From: Actinomycetes bacterium
Lineage (GTDB): Bacteria > Actinomycetota > Actinomycetes > Actinomycetales > Actinomycetaceae
Direction of reading: 5' to 3'
Length of the DNA: 52,257 nt
NCBI GenBank assembly: GCA_023389315.1
Contig: JAEWEQ010000020.1
Span: 1-52,257 of the forward strand
Below are positions 1-7,765 of the stretch, piece by piece (the first letter of the stretch is position 1; every line of letters begins with the position of its first letter). The position numbers were made by a program, and so were the translations under genes. The notes below the pieces were generated by a model, which saw nothing but the letters and a program-made list of their open reading frames with translations, was not told where the DNA came from and ran no database searches.

Positions 1-590
1 TGTGCTCCGGCCTTGACTTCCAGTTCCGCAAGGTCGCAGCCAACACGTTTTGCACCTCCCCCAACGAAGCTGCCAACATCACCGCCGTGCTCTCCACCCC
101 CAGCGAACCGGGCGATACCATCACCCCACTGTTACAACGCGCCATCATCACCAGCCACCTTCCCCTAAACCAAGTACCCCAACCCACCATCCACATCCAA
201 CCCCCTAAAGGGTGGGCCTTCATCGGAGTAGACACCATCCTTTACCTGACCTACCCCAACCCCGACCAAACCATCAACATAGGTGGAGTACCAGGACAAC
301 TAACCTGGCAGGTGGCCTACCATGACATTGACTTCGGCCAAGGCCCCAACCAGTATCTACAAACCGGCTCCGACGGGGCACCCTACCCTGATCAGACCAT
401 CACCCACATCTACGAAGAACCCGGCACCGTAACCCCACAAGTTACCACCACCTGGAACGCCATCGTAAACATCGCGGGCAACCACTTCCGCTTCGATGAA
501 ATCACCACCACCCACACCACCGGCAGTGAACTAACCTTGCGCAAACCCCAAATCCGCCTCGTCAACCCCGACCGCACACCCGACGAATAG
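1..590 (+). CDS. Secreted/hypothetical actinobacterial protein, C-terminal part (5' truncated by window edge)
   Basis: The reading frame is open from position 3 and has no convincing start inside the window, so this is the 3' end of a longer gene. The last ~195 residues are rich in Thr, Pro and Asn and carry a pattern seen in surface or secreted actinobacterial proteins with a PKD-like fold: a PPKGWAFIGVDTILYL segment, a TGSDGAPYPD turn, an aromatic ITHIYEEPG strand and a VTTTWNAIV...TTTHTTGS strand ending in IRLV. The family is usually annotated as hypothetical or wrongly as an ATP/GTP-binding protein. No catalytic motif is visible. It converges on the DUF4921-like gene. Assignment to the secreted family is from recalled pattern similarity; function is unknown. 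Confidence 0.6.
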   Translation, partial: CSGLDFQFRKVAANTFCTSPNEAANITAVLSTPSEPGDTITPLLQRAIITSHLPLNQVPQPTIHIQPPKGWAFIGVDTILYLTYPNPDQTINIGGVPGQLTWQVAYHDIDFGQGPNQYLQTGSDGAPYPDQTITHIYEEPGTVTPQVTTTWNAIVNIAGNHFRFDEITTTHTTGSELTLRKPQIRLVNPDRTPDE

Positions 591-736
591 GCCGTAACCT
601 GTACATCACCAGACCTGGAAAACACACCCAGACCGAAAACCGGAAGAACAAAACCAAACCGGGCGCCCCGCACCCCACCAACGCCCCGCCACTACGCGGC
701 ATTCAGACACCTGCGGAACAAATCAAAACCGGGCGT

Positions 737-2050
737 TTAGCGCAGTGCCTCTGCGTCCACCCGGCACTCAGCGCCCAGACGCATAGGGGCAATCACGCCC
801 TCGCTGCGTAAGCGCTCCAGTTCGGGCAGCAGTCGGTCGCGCACGCCCCACGGGTCAATAGTGTTCAGGTAAATGCGGGTGCCACCTTCGAACCCAGCCA
901 GGGTGGAGATGCGCCACTTAATTAACAGGCGCCAACGCATGGGGGAGTCCACGTCGGGCGGACGATGGTACCACTCTTCATTGCAGGGAACGTTGGTGCC
1001 GGTGGCCGCGTGGATGGCGTGCGCCAGGTCGGATACTGCGCGCATCTGCTCCTCGGTAGCTTCCCACGGGTTCATCGCCGGTCCCAGTGGCCAAATCGCG
1101 ACTGAGGGGTAGCGGTGCCCGATCCCCGCCAGCGCGACCGCGTGATCATTTTGTGCAAGCAGTAGTTTGCGGGTGGCAGCAACTTTGATGATCTTTTCGT
1201 AGATTTGCGGGTCTTTGCGCAGCCGCCCCAACTCCGCTTCGGTTTGGACCGCGTGATCGTCTATCGCCACTAGCTGTTTATGCAGATGGTCGAAGGAGGC
1301 CCCGGCGGGTTTCAGCCAGTTCTGGAAGCATGCGACGTACCGGACCTTGTCGGTCAACGTATATAGGTCCGCCATGGTGGCGGCGGTGAAGTCGAAGTAG
1401 TGGAAGTGTTCTTCCGGGGTGAGTGTCCCTGAGGACGCCAGGTCCGCAGTCGTCAAAGCGTCGTCGGTGAAGTGGCGCCGGGCCACGATCACGTCATGCC
1501 CGCCGCTGAAGAACCCGCTGGCGTGGGGTAGTAGCTGCGAGTCGTCGAGCTGGTTGATTTCTTCCGCACTCATCCCGGTGGCCAGCAGGCGGGTGCGCAC
1601 TATCTGCATCACGTGGTCGTAGCCGCGGGCATCCGCCAAATAGTCAGCCATGTGGTGAAGGGCCAGTTCTGAAGGTTCCAACCCATGATTCAGGGCCCAA
1701 TAGTTGTATGAGACGATTTCGAACAGGTTGGGGATGCGTCGGAATTCGGCGGTGGTGGCGTCGAGGTCGCGGGCGTGCACGCGGTGCAGGGTCCGCCACT
1801 TGCCGTCCTCGTCACGAATAACGCGCGATTTTTCCGGCGGCGTCTCTAAGTATCGGGCGTCGCAAAACGCGCAATGGTGACCGTCTCGCTCGTGGTCGAT
1901 CGGGTCGGTTGCCTGCACGGGAGGAGTCAATGGGCGGTGTCCGCGTCCGGGGACGGTCCAAACCTCCGTCCCCGTCAGCAGGTTCTGTTGCTTCACCGTC
2001 CCGTCGGGTAGGCGGTCCAGTGCGCGCGTGCTGTGATACTCCTTCGCCAT
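737..2050 (-). CDS. DUF4921 family protein, galactose-1-phosphate uridylyltransferase/HIT-like
   Basis: A 437-residue protein matching the DUF4921 family, which is related to the GalT/HIT nucleotidyltransferase fold. A CAFCDARY zinc-type Cys pair lies near residue 60, followed by the conserved block FEIVSYNYWALNHGLEPSEL and, near residue 260, the FDHLHKQL motif that corresponds to the His-x-His active-site strand of GalT-like enzymes. The substrate is unknown; a sugar- or nucleotide-phosphate transfer is plausible from the fold only. Start is the ATG at 2050, with a weak ribosome binding site. Residues IRDEDGKW include one of the GAGGACG-type motifs found throughout the window. Family call is fairly sure; reaction is not. 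Confidence 0.75.
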   Translation of the reverse strand: MAKEYHSTRALDRLPDGTVKQQNLLTGTEVWTVPGRGHRPLTPPVQATDPIDHERDGHHCAFCDARYLETPPEKSRVIRDEDGKWRTLHRVHARDLDATTAEFRRIPNLFEIVSYNYWALNHGLEPSELALHHMADYLADARGYDHVMQIVRTRLLATGMSAEEINQLDDSQLLPHASGFFSGGHDVIVARRHFTDDALTTADLASSGTLTPEEHFHYFDFTAATMADLYTLTDKVRYVACFQNWLKPAGASFDHLHKQLVAIDDHAVQTEAELGRLRKDPQIYEKIIKVAATRKLLLAQNDHAVALAGIGHRYPSVAIWPLGPAMNPWEATEEQMRAVSDLAHAIHAATGTNVPCNEEWYHRPPDVDSPMRWRLLIKWRISTLAGFEGGTRIYLNTIDPWGVRDRLLPELERLRSEGVIAPMRLGAECRVDAEALR

Positions 2051-2091
2051 GCATTAAGACTATCGGAAGTGGCGAGGACGTGGCGGGGTAG

Positions 2092-2499
2092 TTACTGGGG
2101 GAGCCAGCCTTTGGCTTGTTCTTTCAGGTCGTGGAGGATTTCCATGGCTTCTTCGGCTTTGTCGACCTGTACGAACAGGTGGTCGCGGTGGAATCCGGCG
2201 AGCGAGTTGCAGGTAATGGAGCGGGCCGCGAGGATCTGCGCAACCGTGGCGGTGACGCCCACGGAGTCGAGCGAGGACGGTACGTCCAAGGTGATGCGGG
2301 CGAAACGTTTTTCTACTGGCAGTCCGGCTTCGAGTGCGCGGCGTTCGGAGATGACGATGGTCATGCCTTCAAATTCGCGTACCGTCGCGAACGGCTCCAC
2401 ACCGGCGGGGATCTCGTCGAGTTGGACGAACACGTAGATTCCTTGGGACTTAACGTCCATGGTGGCAAGGAGCTGGTCAAGCGATTGGCTAGATGTCAT
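2092..2499 (-). CDS. ACT domain-containing protein
   Basis: A small soluble protein of about 135 residues with two ACT-like halves: an N-terminal part ending TIVISERRALEAGLP and a C-terminal half RITLDVPSSLDSVGVTATVAQILAARSI...HLFVQVDKAEEAMEIL. This resembles stand-alone double-ACT proteins (ACT_3/ACT_7 type) thought to bind amino acids and act as allosteric sensors. No enzyme domain is attached. I chose the ATG at 2499 over the TTG six bases upstream; neither has a strong Shine-Dalgarno. It lies 41 bp upstream of the DUF4921 gene on the same strand, so co-transcription is possible. The ligand cannot be read from the sequence. Confidence 0.75.
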   Translation of the reverse strand: MTSSQSLDQLLATMDVKSQGIYVFVQLDEIPAGVEPFATVREFEGMTIVISERRALEAGLPVEKRFARITLDVPSSLDSVGVTATVAQILAARSITCNSLAGFHRDHLFVQVDKAEEAMEILHDLKEQAKGWLPQ

Positions 2500-2628
2500 G
2501 CCCAAACGTTATCGAAAATTAGTACTATCGCGCGCGCCTGTCTCAGGAAGTGGTAGCGGGGTGGGGAATTGGGTGGCAATTGGGTGCGCCTAACCACCGG
2601 CAGGCCAGGGGCTCCCGGAGGCGCCAGC

Positions 2629-3390
2629 CTATTGCGCAGAACCGGGTGCGGGGACGGACAGTTCGTTCGGATTCACCTGTTCGCCACGGAAAGTGAAGTC
2701 CAGGTGGTTGTTGTTGATTGCAATATCCTGCACCACGAACGGGGCAGGCACCGCTGCCGCCAGGTCGAACGTATAGCTATTGCGAATATTGAGCTGCTCC
2801 ATTAACTCTGGGGTGATTTCGGCTTTCCCCAGCAGGGTGTCAATGTTGATTTTCGCCAGTTCCAGTTTCGCGCTGTTGCTTTCAGGTAGCGCTGCCACCG
2901 TGGCTTCGGCTTCCATTTGGAACAGCTTATTGATGGCATGGACTTTCAAGCGCCCGTCCGCCAGTTCCACTTGCACCGGTATGCCTTGGCTCATTACCAG
3001 TTCACTGAAGTCAGAGTTGCTCATGGTACCGGTTACTTTTGCGGTGTCGATTAGGTTGGGAGCTTGCACCTGCACTCCGCTGGCGTCGATCTGCACATCT
3101 TGCAGGTGCAAAATGGCGGTTTCGTTCTCGAAGGTGAGTTGCTTGACGCGCATCTGCAACTGCGGAATTTGGTCGCGCAGGATCACGTCGTCTGCGATCG
3201 GGTTGGGGCCGGCTTCGATCTGCAGGTCGGTGACCGTGAGTCCTTCGTTTTGTTCGATCGCTTGCCGCACGCTGGTGTCGATCTGACGGTGGACGTACTG
3301 TTCTAGCGCCCACGTCCCGGCCGCTGCTCCCACTGCCAGCATCACCAGGACTACCAAGAGGGTGAGGGTGATTTTAGTGGCCTTGCGCAT
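2629..3390 (-). CDS. LmeA family phospholipid-binding protein (DUF2993)
   Basis: A 253-residue protein with an N-terminal signal anchor (MRKATKITLTLLVVLVMLAVGAAAG region), then the DUF2993 domain: a VHRQIDTSVRQAIEQ helix, LTVTDLQIEAGPNPIADDVILRDQIPQLQMRVKQL, and repeated beta-rich segments. In mycobacteria LmeA binds phosphoinositides in the periplasm and supports lipomannan synthesis; related proteins occur across actinobacteria. The mature part is expected outside the membrane. A GAAAG ribosome binding site precedes the ATG at 3390. The protein is of normal length with no frameshift. The specific lipid and pathway in this organism are inference. Confidence 0.75.
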   Translation of the reverse strand: MRKATKITLTLLVVLVMLAVGAAAGTWALEQYVHRQIDTSVRQAIEQNEGLTVTDLQIEAGPNPIADDVILRDQIPQLQMRVKQLTFENETAILHLQDVQIDASGVQVQAPNLIDTAKVTGTMSNSDFSELVMSQGIPVQVELADGRLKVHAINKLFQMEAEATVAALPESNSAKLELAKINIDTLLGKAEITPELMEQLNIRNSYTFDLAAAVPAPFVVQDIAINNNHLDFTFRGEQVNPNELSVPAPGSAQ

Positions 3391-3693
3391 TTTGGCTTTC
3401 CCTTCGGTGCGTTTTCCCGCGCGGGGTGCTTGTTCGTTGGCGGTTTGTTTTACGAGGACGGTCGGTCCGGGTAGCGGGTGGTGTGCGGTTGGTTGTTTGC
3501 CGCGTGGGTTATGGCATCCCGGGGCATAGGTATACGTAGTTTTGGTCTGGTTGGGGTTATCCGCAAGTTGTGGACACGTCCCGCTTATGCGACTTGTGGT
3601 TGGTTTGTTGTTTCTTGTCGTTGTTCTTTGAGCTTGTTTTCAAAGCTGACTGGGGTGGCGGCTCGGGGGAGGTGTTCCCAGCCGCTGCGCCCC
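3391..3693. other. Intergenic region between the LmeA-like and aldo/keto reductase genes
   Basis: About 300 bp with no credible gene. It contains one copy of the dispersed element at 3448-3465 (TTTTACGAGGACGGTCGG) and a T/G-rich stretch at 3590-3645. An open frame of 79 codons here lacks a ribosome binding site and has unusual composition, so I did not call it. Confidence 0.5.
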
Positions 3694-4548
3694 TCACTTG
3701 CGGCGGTCGGGGTGTGAACCGCAGCGACCGTCCTCGCCGGCATCGAGGGTGGATATGCGGGCGCGGTCGCTGTCGGAAAGTTGGAAGTCGAAAAGGGCGC
3801 CGTTTTCGGCCATGCGTTCGCGCCGCAGCGACTTGGGGAAGACTACGTCGCCGCGTTCGATGGCCCACCGCAGTGCCACTTGCGCGGCGGTTTTGCCGTA
3901 TTGGGTGCCGATTTCAGTGAGCAACGGGTCGGTAGTTACCCGCCCGCGTGCCAGTGGGGACCAGGCTTGGGTGATGATCCCCAGGCGGTCGTTGAAGTCG
4001 TGAGCTTCTCCCATCGGCAGGTAGGGGTGGGATTCGATCTGCGTCACGTGCGGCAGGACCTGCCCGTGGGCGAGGATTTCACGCATGTGGTGGGGGAAGA
4101 AGTTGGAGAGTCCGATGTGGCGGGCGCGTCCTTCGGCGTGGAATTCTTCCAACGCTTTCCAGGTTTCCAAGGAGGTGGGTTCGTCTTCGCCGCGTGCTGG
4201 CCAGTGGATGAGGAACAGGTCGACGTAGTCCACTCCCAGGTCGTCGAGGGACTGGTCGAAGCTGCGACGGGCGTCGTCTCGGGCGTGGTTGTGGTTGTCG
4301 AGTTTGGTAGTGAGAAAGTAGTCTTCGCGCGCCATGCCGGTGGCGGCTAGGGCGTCTCCCACCTGTTTTTCGTTGTGGTACATCTGCGCGGTGTCGAAGT
4401 GGCGGTAGCCCATTTCGGCGGCTTCTTCGACTACCCGTTGGGCGTCCTCGGGGGCGACCTGGTAGGTGCCGATGCCGAGTTGGGGGATGGTGGCTCCGGT
4501 GCGCAGTGTCAGGGCGGGGATATTTGCTAGTGTTTGCGGGGTTTTCAC
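3694..4548 (-). CDS. Aldo/keto reductase (AKR5, diketogluconate reductase type)
   Basis: An NADPH-dependent oxidoreductase of 284 residues with the TIM-barrel AKR signature. GYRHFDTAQMYHNE carries the catalytic Asp and Tyr, FLTTKLDNHN carries the catalytic Lys, and VDYVDLFLIHWP carries the His. The C-terminal FPKSLRRERMAENGALFDFQLS is the cofactor-binding strand. Family members reduce aldehydes, ketones or keto-sugars; the physiological substrate cannot be told. Start is GTG at 4548, supported by an AGGAGG four bases upstream. The C-terminus ends DAGEDGRCGSHPD, a normal family ending that also contains the GAGGACGG core motif. It stands alone, divergent from the DNA-binding protein at 4806. 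Confidence 0.9.
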   Translation of the reverse strand: MKTPQTLANIPALTLRTGATIPQLGIGTYQVAPEDAQRVVEEAAEMGYRHFDTAQMYHNEKQVGDALAATGMAREDYFLTTKLDNHNHARDDARRSFDQSLDDLGVDYVDLFLIHWPARGEDEPTSLETWKALEEFHAEGRARHIGLSNFFPHHMREILAHGQVLPHVTQIESHPYLPMGEAHDFNDRLGIITQAWSPLARGRVTTDPLLTEIGTQYGKTAAQVALRWAIERGDVVFPKSLRRERMAENGALFDFQLSDSDRARISTLDAGEDGRCGSHPDRRK

Positions 4549-4769
4549 GGGGCCTCCTGGGGTGGGGGTTGTCAGTCTTTCGCCGGTTGCTTGCCTCGTC
4601 GTGGTTCATATTTCGGTACGAGGACGTGAGGTGCGTCTATCTTCCAAGGTTAGTGAACGAACTCGTGCTATGCCGCCCGAGCCTTGAAATCTGGGACTTT
4701 AGTCGCAGTTTTTACTTATTTTTTTCTCGCCAACGAGACCGCAATTTCCGTCGGAAAAGTTGATTACAT

Positions 4770-4805
4770 TTTAACTAAAGCGGTTGATTCTTTAAACTTA
4801 CCCCT
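4770..4805 (+). promoter_or_regulatory. Candidate promoter of a leaderless transcript
   Basis: An AT-rich patch in GC-rich surroundings. TTTAAC at 4770-4775 and TAAACT at 4793-4798 are separated by 17 bp and resemble -35 and -10 hexamers. The expected start point falls on or next to the A of the ATG at 4806, and no Shine-Dalgarno precedes that ATG. Both facts fit a leaderless mRNA, common in actinobacteria. Confidence 0.4.
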
Positions 4806-5504
4806 ATGGGCGCTGTAAAGATCTACACTCCAGAGCTGCTAAAGATCTCCGTGCTGTATATGGCCGCACGCGTTCGAGTCAAAGAACGCGACGAAGCAGA
4901 CTCCCTTTCCTTGCGCGCCGTGACCGAAGCGAAATCCGATGGCGCCCCCCAATCATTAGACTCTGAAGAACTCATTAGCTTGGCGAATATGCTGCGCAAG
5001 TTAGGTGTGCGCAACGCCAACTCCGTCACCGAACGTATTGCGCGCGACGCCGCTGCGGCCGAGCGCGAAGTCAAGTCCGACCCCACTTACATGTCGGTGG
5101 TGACCTACGACCGGATGCGCCGCCAGGTCCTGGCTGAACTCGGCCTGGTTTCTGAACGCGGGGTGCAGTTGTGGCCGCCCACCTCCCAAACCGTCATCGC
5201 CCACCTGCATGGCCGGTGGAATGACGCGCTCGCGGCCTGCGGTCTGCACACCTTGGCGCAGGTCGAACACGGGCGAGTGCGTTCCCGTTTCACCCGGCAG
5301 GATCACCGTCGCGCTTTGGAAGCCTTCAACGCGCACTGTTCACGCGTGGGCTTGCGGCCCACCTACAGTCGTTACTGCGATTGGGTGCGCGATGAAAAAC
5401 GCCCCGACACGCCCTCGGGTCCGCTGTTGCGTCAGGTGTACGGCACTTGGCGGCAGGCGTTGGAAGTTCTTTCCGACGAGGACGGGGCGGAAGCTGGCGA
5501 CTAA
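4806..5504 (+). CDS. DNA-binding protein with homing-endonuclease-associated (HNH-type) repeats
   Basis: A 232-residue protein of unknown role. The C-terminal half shows two copies of the short helical repeat that accompanies HNH homing endonucleases: PPTSQTVIAHLHGRWNDALAACGL near residues 123-146, and RPTYSRYCDWVRD...SGPLLRQVYGTWRQAL near residues 187-222. Each repeat has the W-(N/R)-(D/Q)-AL ending of a helix-turn-helix-like DNA-binding unit. No HNH nuclease motif is present, so it is more likely a regulator or nucleoid protein than an enzyme. The N-terminal half is Ala/Glu-rich and probably helical. The last residues SDEDGAEAGD are encoded by a 21-bp stretch also found at 9875, part of the dispersed repeat. 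Confidence 0.65.
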   Translation: MGAVKIYTPELLKISVLYMAARVRVKERDEADSLSLRAVTEAKSDGAPQSLDSEELISLANMLRKLGVRNANSVTERIARDAAAAEREVKSDPTYMSVVTYDRMRRQVLAELGLVSERGVQLWPPTSQTVIAHLHGRWNDALAACGLHTLAQVEHGRVRSRFTRQDHRRALEAFNAHCSRVGLRPTYSRYCDWVRDEKRPDTPSGPLLRQVYGTWRQALEVLSDEDGAEAGD

Positions 5505-5538
5505 CGGCGTGCGTTGGTGAGCCCTACCGGCCGCTCCC

Positions 5539-5931
5539 TTACCCTCTGCGCGCCTCATTCGTGTCGCGCCCGCGCAGGTGGTCGAGTTGGCGTCGCTCCC
5601 GCTTCGTGGGCCGACCAGTCCCGCGCTCTCGTTGCGGCAATGCCGCCATCGCTAGGCGCGGTGGCCGCGGCGGAGAGTGATCCAGGTAGCAGGTTTGCGC
5701 TATCGGTGCTCCCACGCGCGTGAAGATAATCCGGGTGACTTCCACCACCCGGTCGAACCCATCCACTCGGTAGCTAACGCTGTCGCCCACTTTCAGCGCG
5801 TGCGCGGCTTTAACGGGTTTTGCGTTTACTTTGATGCGTCCAGCCCGGCACGCGGCGGTTGCTTTCGAACGGGATTTAACTAGCCGCACCGCCCACAGCC
5901 AGGTGTCTACGCGAACGGTTTGAGCTTCCAT
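5539..5931 (-). CDS. S4 domain RNA-binding protein, HslR (Hsp15) family
   Basis: A 130-residue basic protein. Residues from MEAQTVRVDTWLWAVRLVKSRSKATAACRAGRIKVNAKPVKAAHALKVGD form a canonical S4 RNA-binding domain of the HslR/Hsp15 type, which in Escherichia coli binds 50S subunits carrying nascent chains. The C-terminal tail is Arg/Pro-rich (GRPTKRERRQLDHLRGRDTNEARRG), normal for actinobacterial members. I chose the ATG at 5931 rather than a TTG at 5949. It is divergent from the transporter gene with only about 40 bp between starts, and converges with the repeat-protein gene at 4806. Confidence 0.85.
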   Translation of the reverse strand: MEAQTVRVDTWLWAVRLVKSRSKATAACRAGRIKVNAKPVKAAHALKVGDSVSYRVDGFDRVVEVTRIIFTRVGAPIAQTCYLDHSPPRPPRLAMAALPQRERGTGRPTKRERRQLDHLRGRDTNEARRG

Positions 5932-5970
5932 GGGCTCATGGTAACGCAATTTCGGGCTAATCTAAGGAGC

Positions 5971-7545
5971 GTGTTGGCTATCCTCGTTGAAAATCCGCTC
6001 CTAACGTTCTTCCTGGTGGTTGCCGGTGGCGCCGCCATCGGGCAGATTCGTTTCGGCTCCATCCGTTTGGGCGCCGCCGGAGCCCTGTTCGTGGGTTTAG
6101 CGCTATCCATCGTCCACCCCCAGTTGGGTGCCAACATGGGGCTGTTGCAATCCATCGGACTGGCCCTATTTGTCTACACCGTGGGCTTGGCAGCGGGAGC
6201 GACCTTCATGTCGCAGCTGCGTCAGCAAGCCTCGCTGATCGCGGTCGCTTCCCTCACCGCGATAGGTGGGGCAGTGGTGGCGCTGCTGGCGGGCCGCTTC
6301 CTCGACATTCCCGCGGCCCTCACTACCGGGGTTTACACCGGAGCCTTGACGGCTGCCCCGGCGTTGGATTCGGCGCTGCGTATTTCCGGTAGCGCTCAGC
6401 CGGGCGCGGGCTACGCGGTGGGTTACCCGTTTGGTGTGATCATCGGCATCGTGGTGGTCAGCTGGGTGGTGGGTCGGCGCTGGCCCGGCCGGCGAGACAG
6501 TGCTTCCTTGGCGGGCGCCACTTTGGTGGCTCGCACCGCGCGCGTACACCGCCAGGTCAATATCCGCACCGTCCCGGCTTGGCGGGAGCAGCGGGTGCGT
6601 GCTTCCTACTTGCGCCGCCGGGATGAAACCCGCGTGGTGGTGCCGGGAGAGGACCTGCTCCCCGGTGATTTGGTGGTTTTTGTCGGCCAGCCCGAGGACG
6701 TGGCGGAAGCTGCCAGCAGCGTCGGCCTGATCGCGGAAGAACATTTGGCCGATGATCGCTCCGACGTGGATTTCGAACGCATCCGAGTGTCCAACCCCGA
6801 TATTGCGGGCCGGTGCGTAGCGGAGTTGAATTTGCCGGTGAAGTTCGGCGCCGTCCTCACTCGTGTGCGCCGCGGGGATTTGGATTTGTTGGCGTCGGAT
6901 GAGTTGGTTCTCCAGCCTGGAGATTCGGTGGCGGTGGCGGTGCCGACCGCCCAGTTGGACCGGGTCGCGGAGTTCTTCGGTGACTCTGAACGCCAGGTCA
7001 GCGAGGTATCGACCTTGGCTCTGGGGGTGGGCTTGGTGCTGGGCATGGCGCTGGGCCTGGTGAGCGTTCCCCTGCCCGGGGGTGGGACTTTCAGTTTGGG
7101 TGGCGCCACCGGGGCGTTGATCGTGGGTTTGATTTTGGGGGCGTTGCGCCGCACCGGGAACTTGGTGTGGTCGATGCCGCATTCGGCGAATCTGACCATC
7201 CGCCAGCTTGGTATGTTGTTCTTCCTCGCCGCCCTCGGGCTGGGCGCGGGCCCGGAGTTCATGGCGGTTGCGACCACTGATTTGGGTTGGAAACTGTCCC
7301 TGGTGGCGGTCCTGGTGGTGGGACTGTCGGTGGCGGCGATCGCGGCGGCGGGCCGCTGGTTGGACCTGTCGGCGCCGCGTGTGGCGGGCGCGGTGGCGGG
7401 GTTCCTGGGGCAGCCCGCGGTGTTGGACGCGGCCACTTCGCGCCGCGCCGATGAGCGTATTGAAGCGGCTTACGCGGCCCTGTTCGCGGTTTCCATCGTG
7501 GTGAAAATCGTGGCGGTGCCGGTGCTTTACGCCCTCGCTGGCTAG
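5971..7545 (+). CDS. AspT/YidE-type transporter with RCK_C (TrkA-C) domains
   Basis: A membrane protein of about 524 residues in the aspartate:alanine exchanger family. Five or six hydrophobic segments (PLLTFFLVVAGGAAIG..., LGLALSIVHPQLGANMGLLQSIGLALFVYTVGLAAG) form the first half. A cytoplasmic region of ~190 residues with two TrkA-C-like modules follows (VPGEDLLPGDLVVFVGQPEDV and LASDELVLQPGDSVAVAVPT). A second membrane half contains GATGALIVGLILGALRRTG and GMLFFLAALGLGAGPEF. The family exchanges dicarboxylates or amino acids; the substrate is not known here. An AAGGAG at 5964-5969 supports GTG 5971 or TTG 5974; a longer frame from 5920 overlaps the divergent gene and is less likely. Confidence 0.85.
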   Translation: MLAILVENPLLTFFLVVAGGAAIGQIRFGSIRLGAAGALFVGLALSIVHPQLGANMGLLQSIGLALFVYTVGLAAGATFMSQLRQQASLIAVASLTAIGGAVVALLAGRFLDIPAALTTGVYTGALTAAPALDSALRISGSAQPGAGYAVGYPFGVIIGIVVVSWVVGRRWPGRRDSASLAGATLVARTARVHRQVNIRTVPAWREQRVRASYLRRRDETRVVVPGEDLLPGDLVVFVGQPEDVAEAASSVGLIAEEHLADDRSDVDFERIRVSNPDIAGRCVAELNLPVKFGAVLTRVRRGDLDLLASDELVLQPGDSVAVAVPTAQLDRVAEFFGDSERQVSEVSTLALGVGLVLGMALGLVSVPLPGGGTFSLGGATGALIVGLILGALRRTGNLVWSMPHSANLTIRQLGMLFFLAALGLGAGPEFMAVATTDLGWKLSLVAVLVVGLSVAAIAAAGRWLDLSAPRVAGAVAGFLGQPAVLDAATSRRADERIEAAYAALFAVSIVVKIVAVPVLYALAG

Positions 7546-7566
7546 GTTATTGGCGGGTGGGCGGGT

Positions 7567-7596
7567 CCGTCCTCGTGGAAATTATTACGAGGACGG
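7567..7596. terminator. Hairpin built from two facing copies of the GAGGACGG element
   Basis: CCGTCCTCGT (7567-7576) and ACGAGGACGG (7587-7596) form a perfect 10-bp stem with a 10-base A/T-rich loop, 22 bp after the transporter stop codon. It is followed by a GC-rich hairpin-like stretch and TTTTATT at 7609. It probably serves as a terminator for the transporter gene and is also an instance of the dispersed repeat in inverted pair form. Confidence 0.6.
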
Positions 7597-7765
7597 TCCC
7601 CGCGCGGGTTTTATTCCCACGCTCGCCAGCTGCGTTCTGACGGGGATTGCCAGGTAGTTGGGGCACCAGCCCCCGCGCCGGCCCGGGCTGCAGCCGTGCC
7701 ACTCTTACCCCACCCCGATAGCAGCCACGCGCCTGTGAAGGCGCCCAATGGCAGCCGCTACGCCC

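Noticed and set aside
3478..3717. 79-codon frame between the LmeA-like and aldo/keto reductase genes
   Set aside because: No ribosome binding site, Trp/Cys/Arg-rich chance composition, and overlap with the reductase gene.
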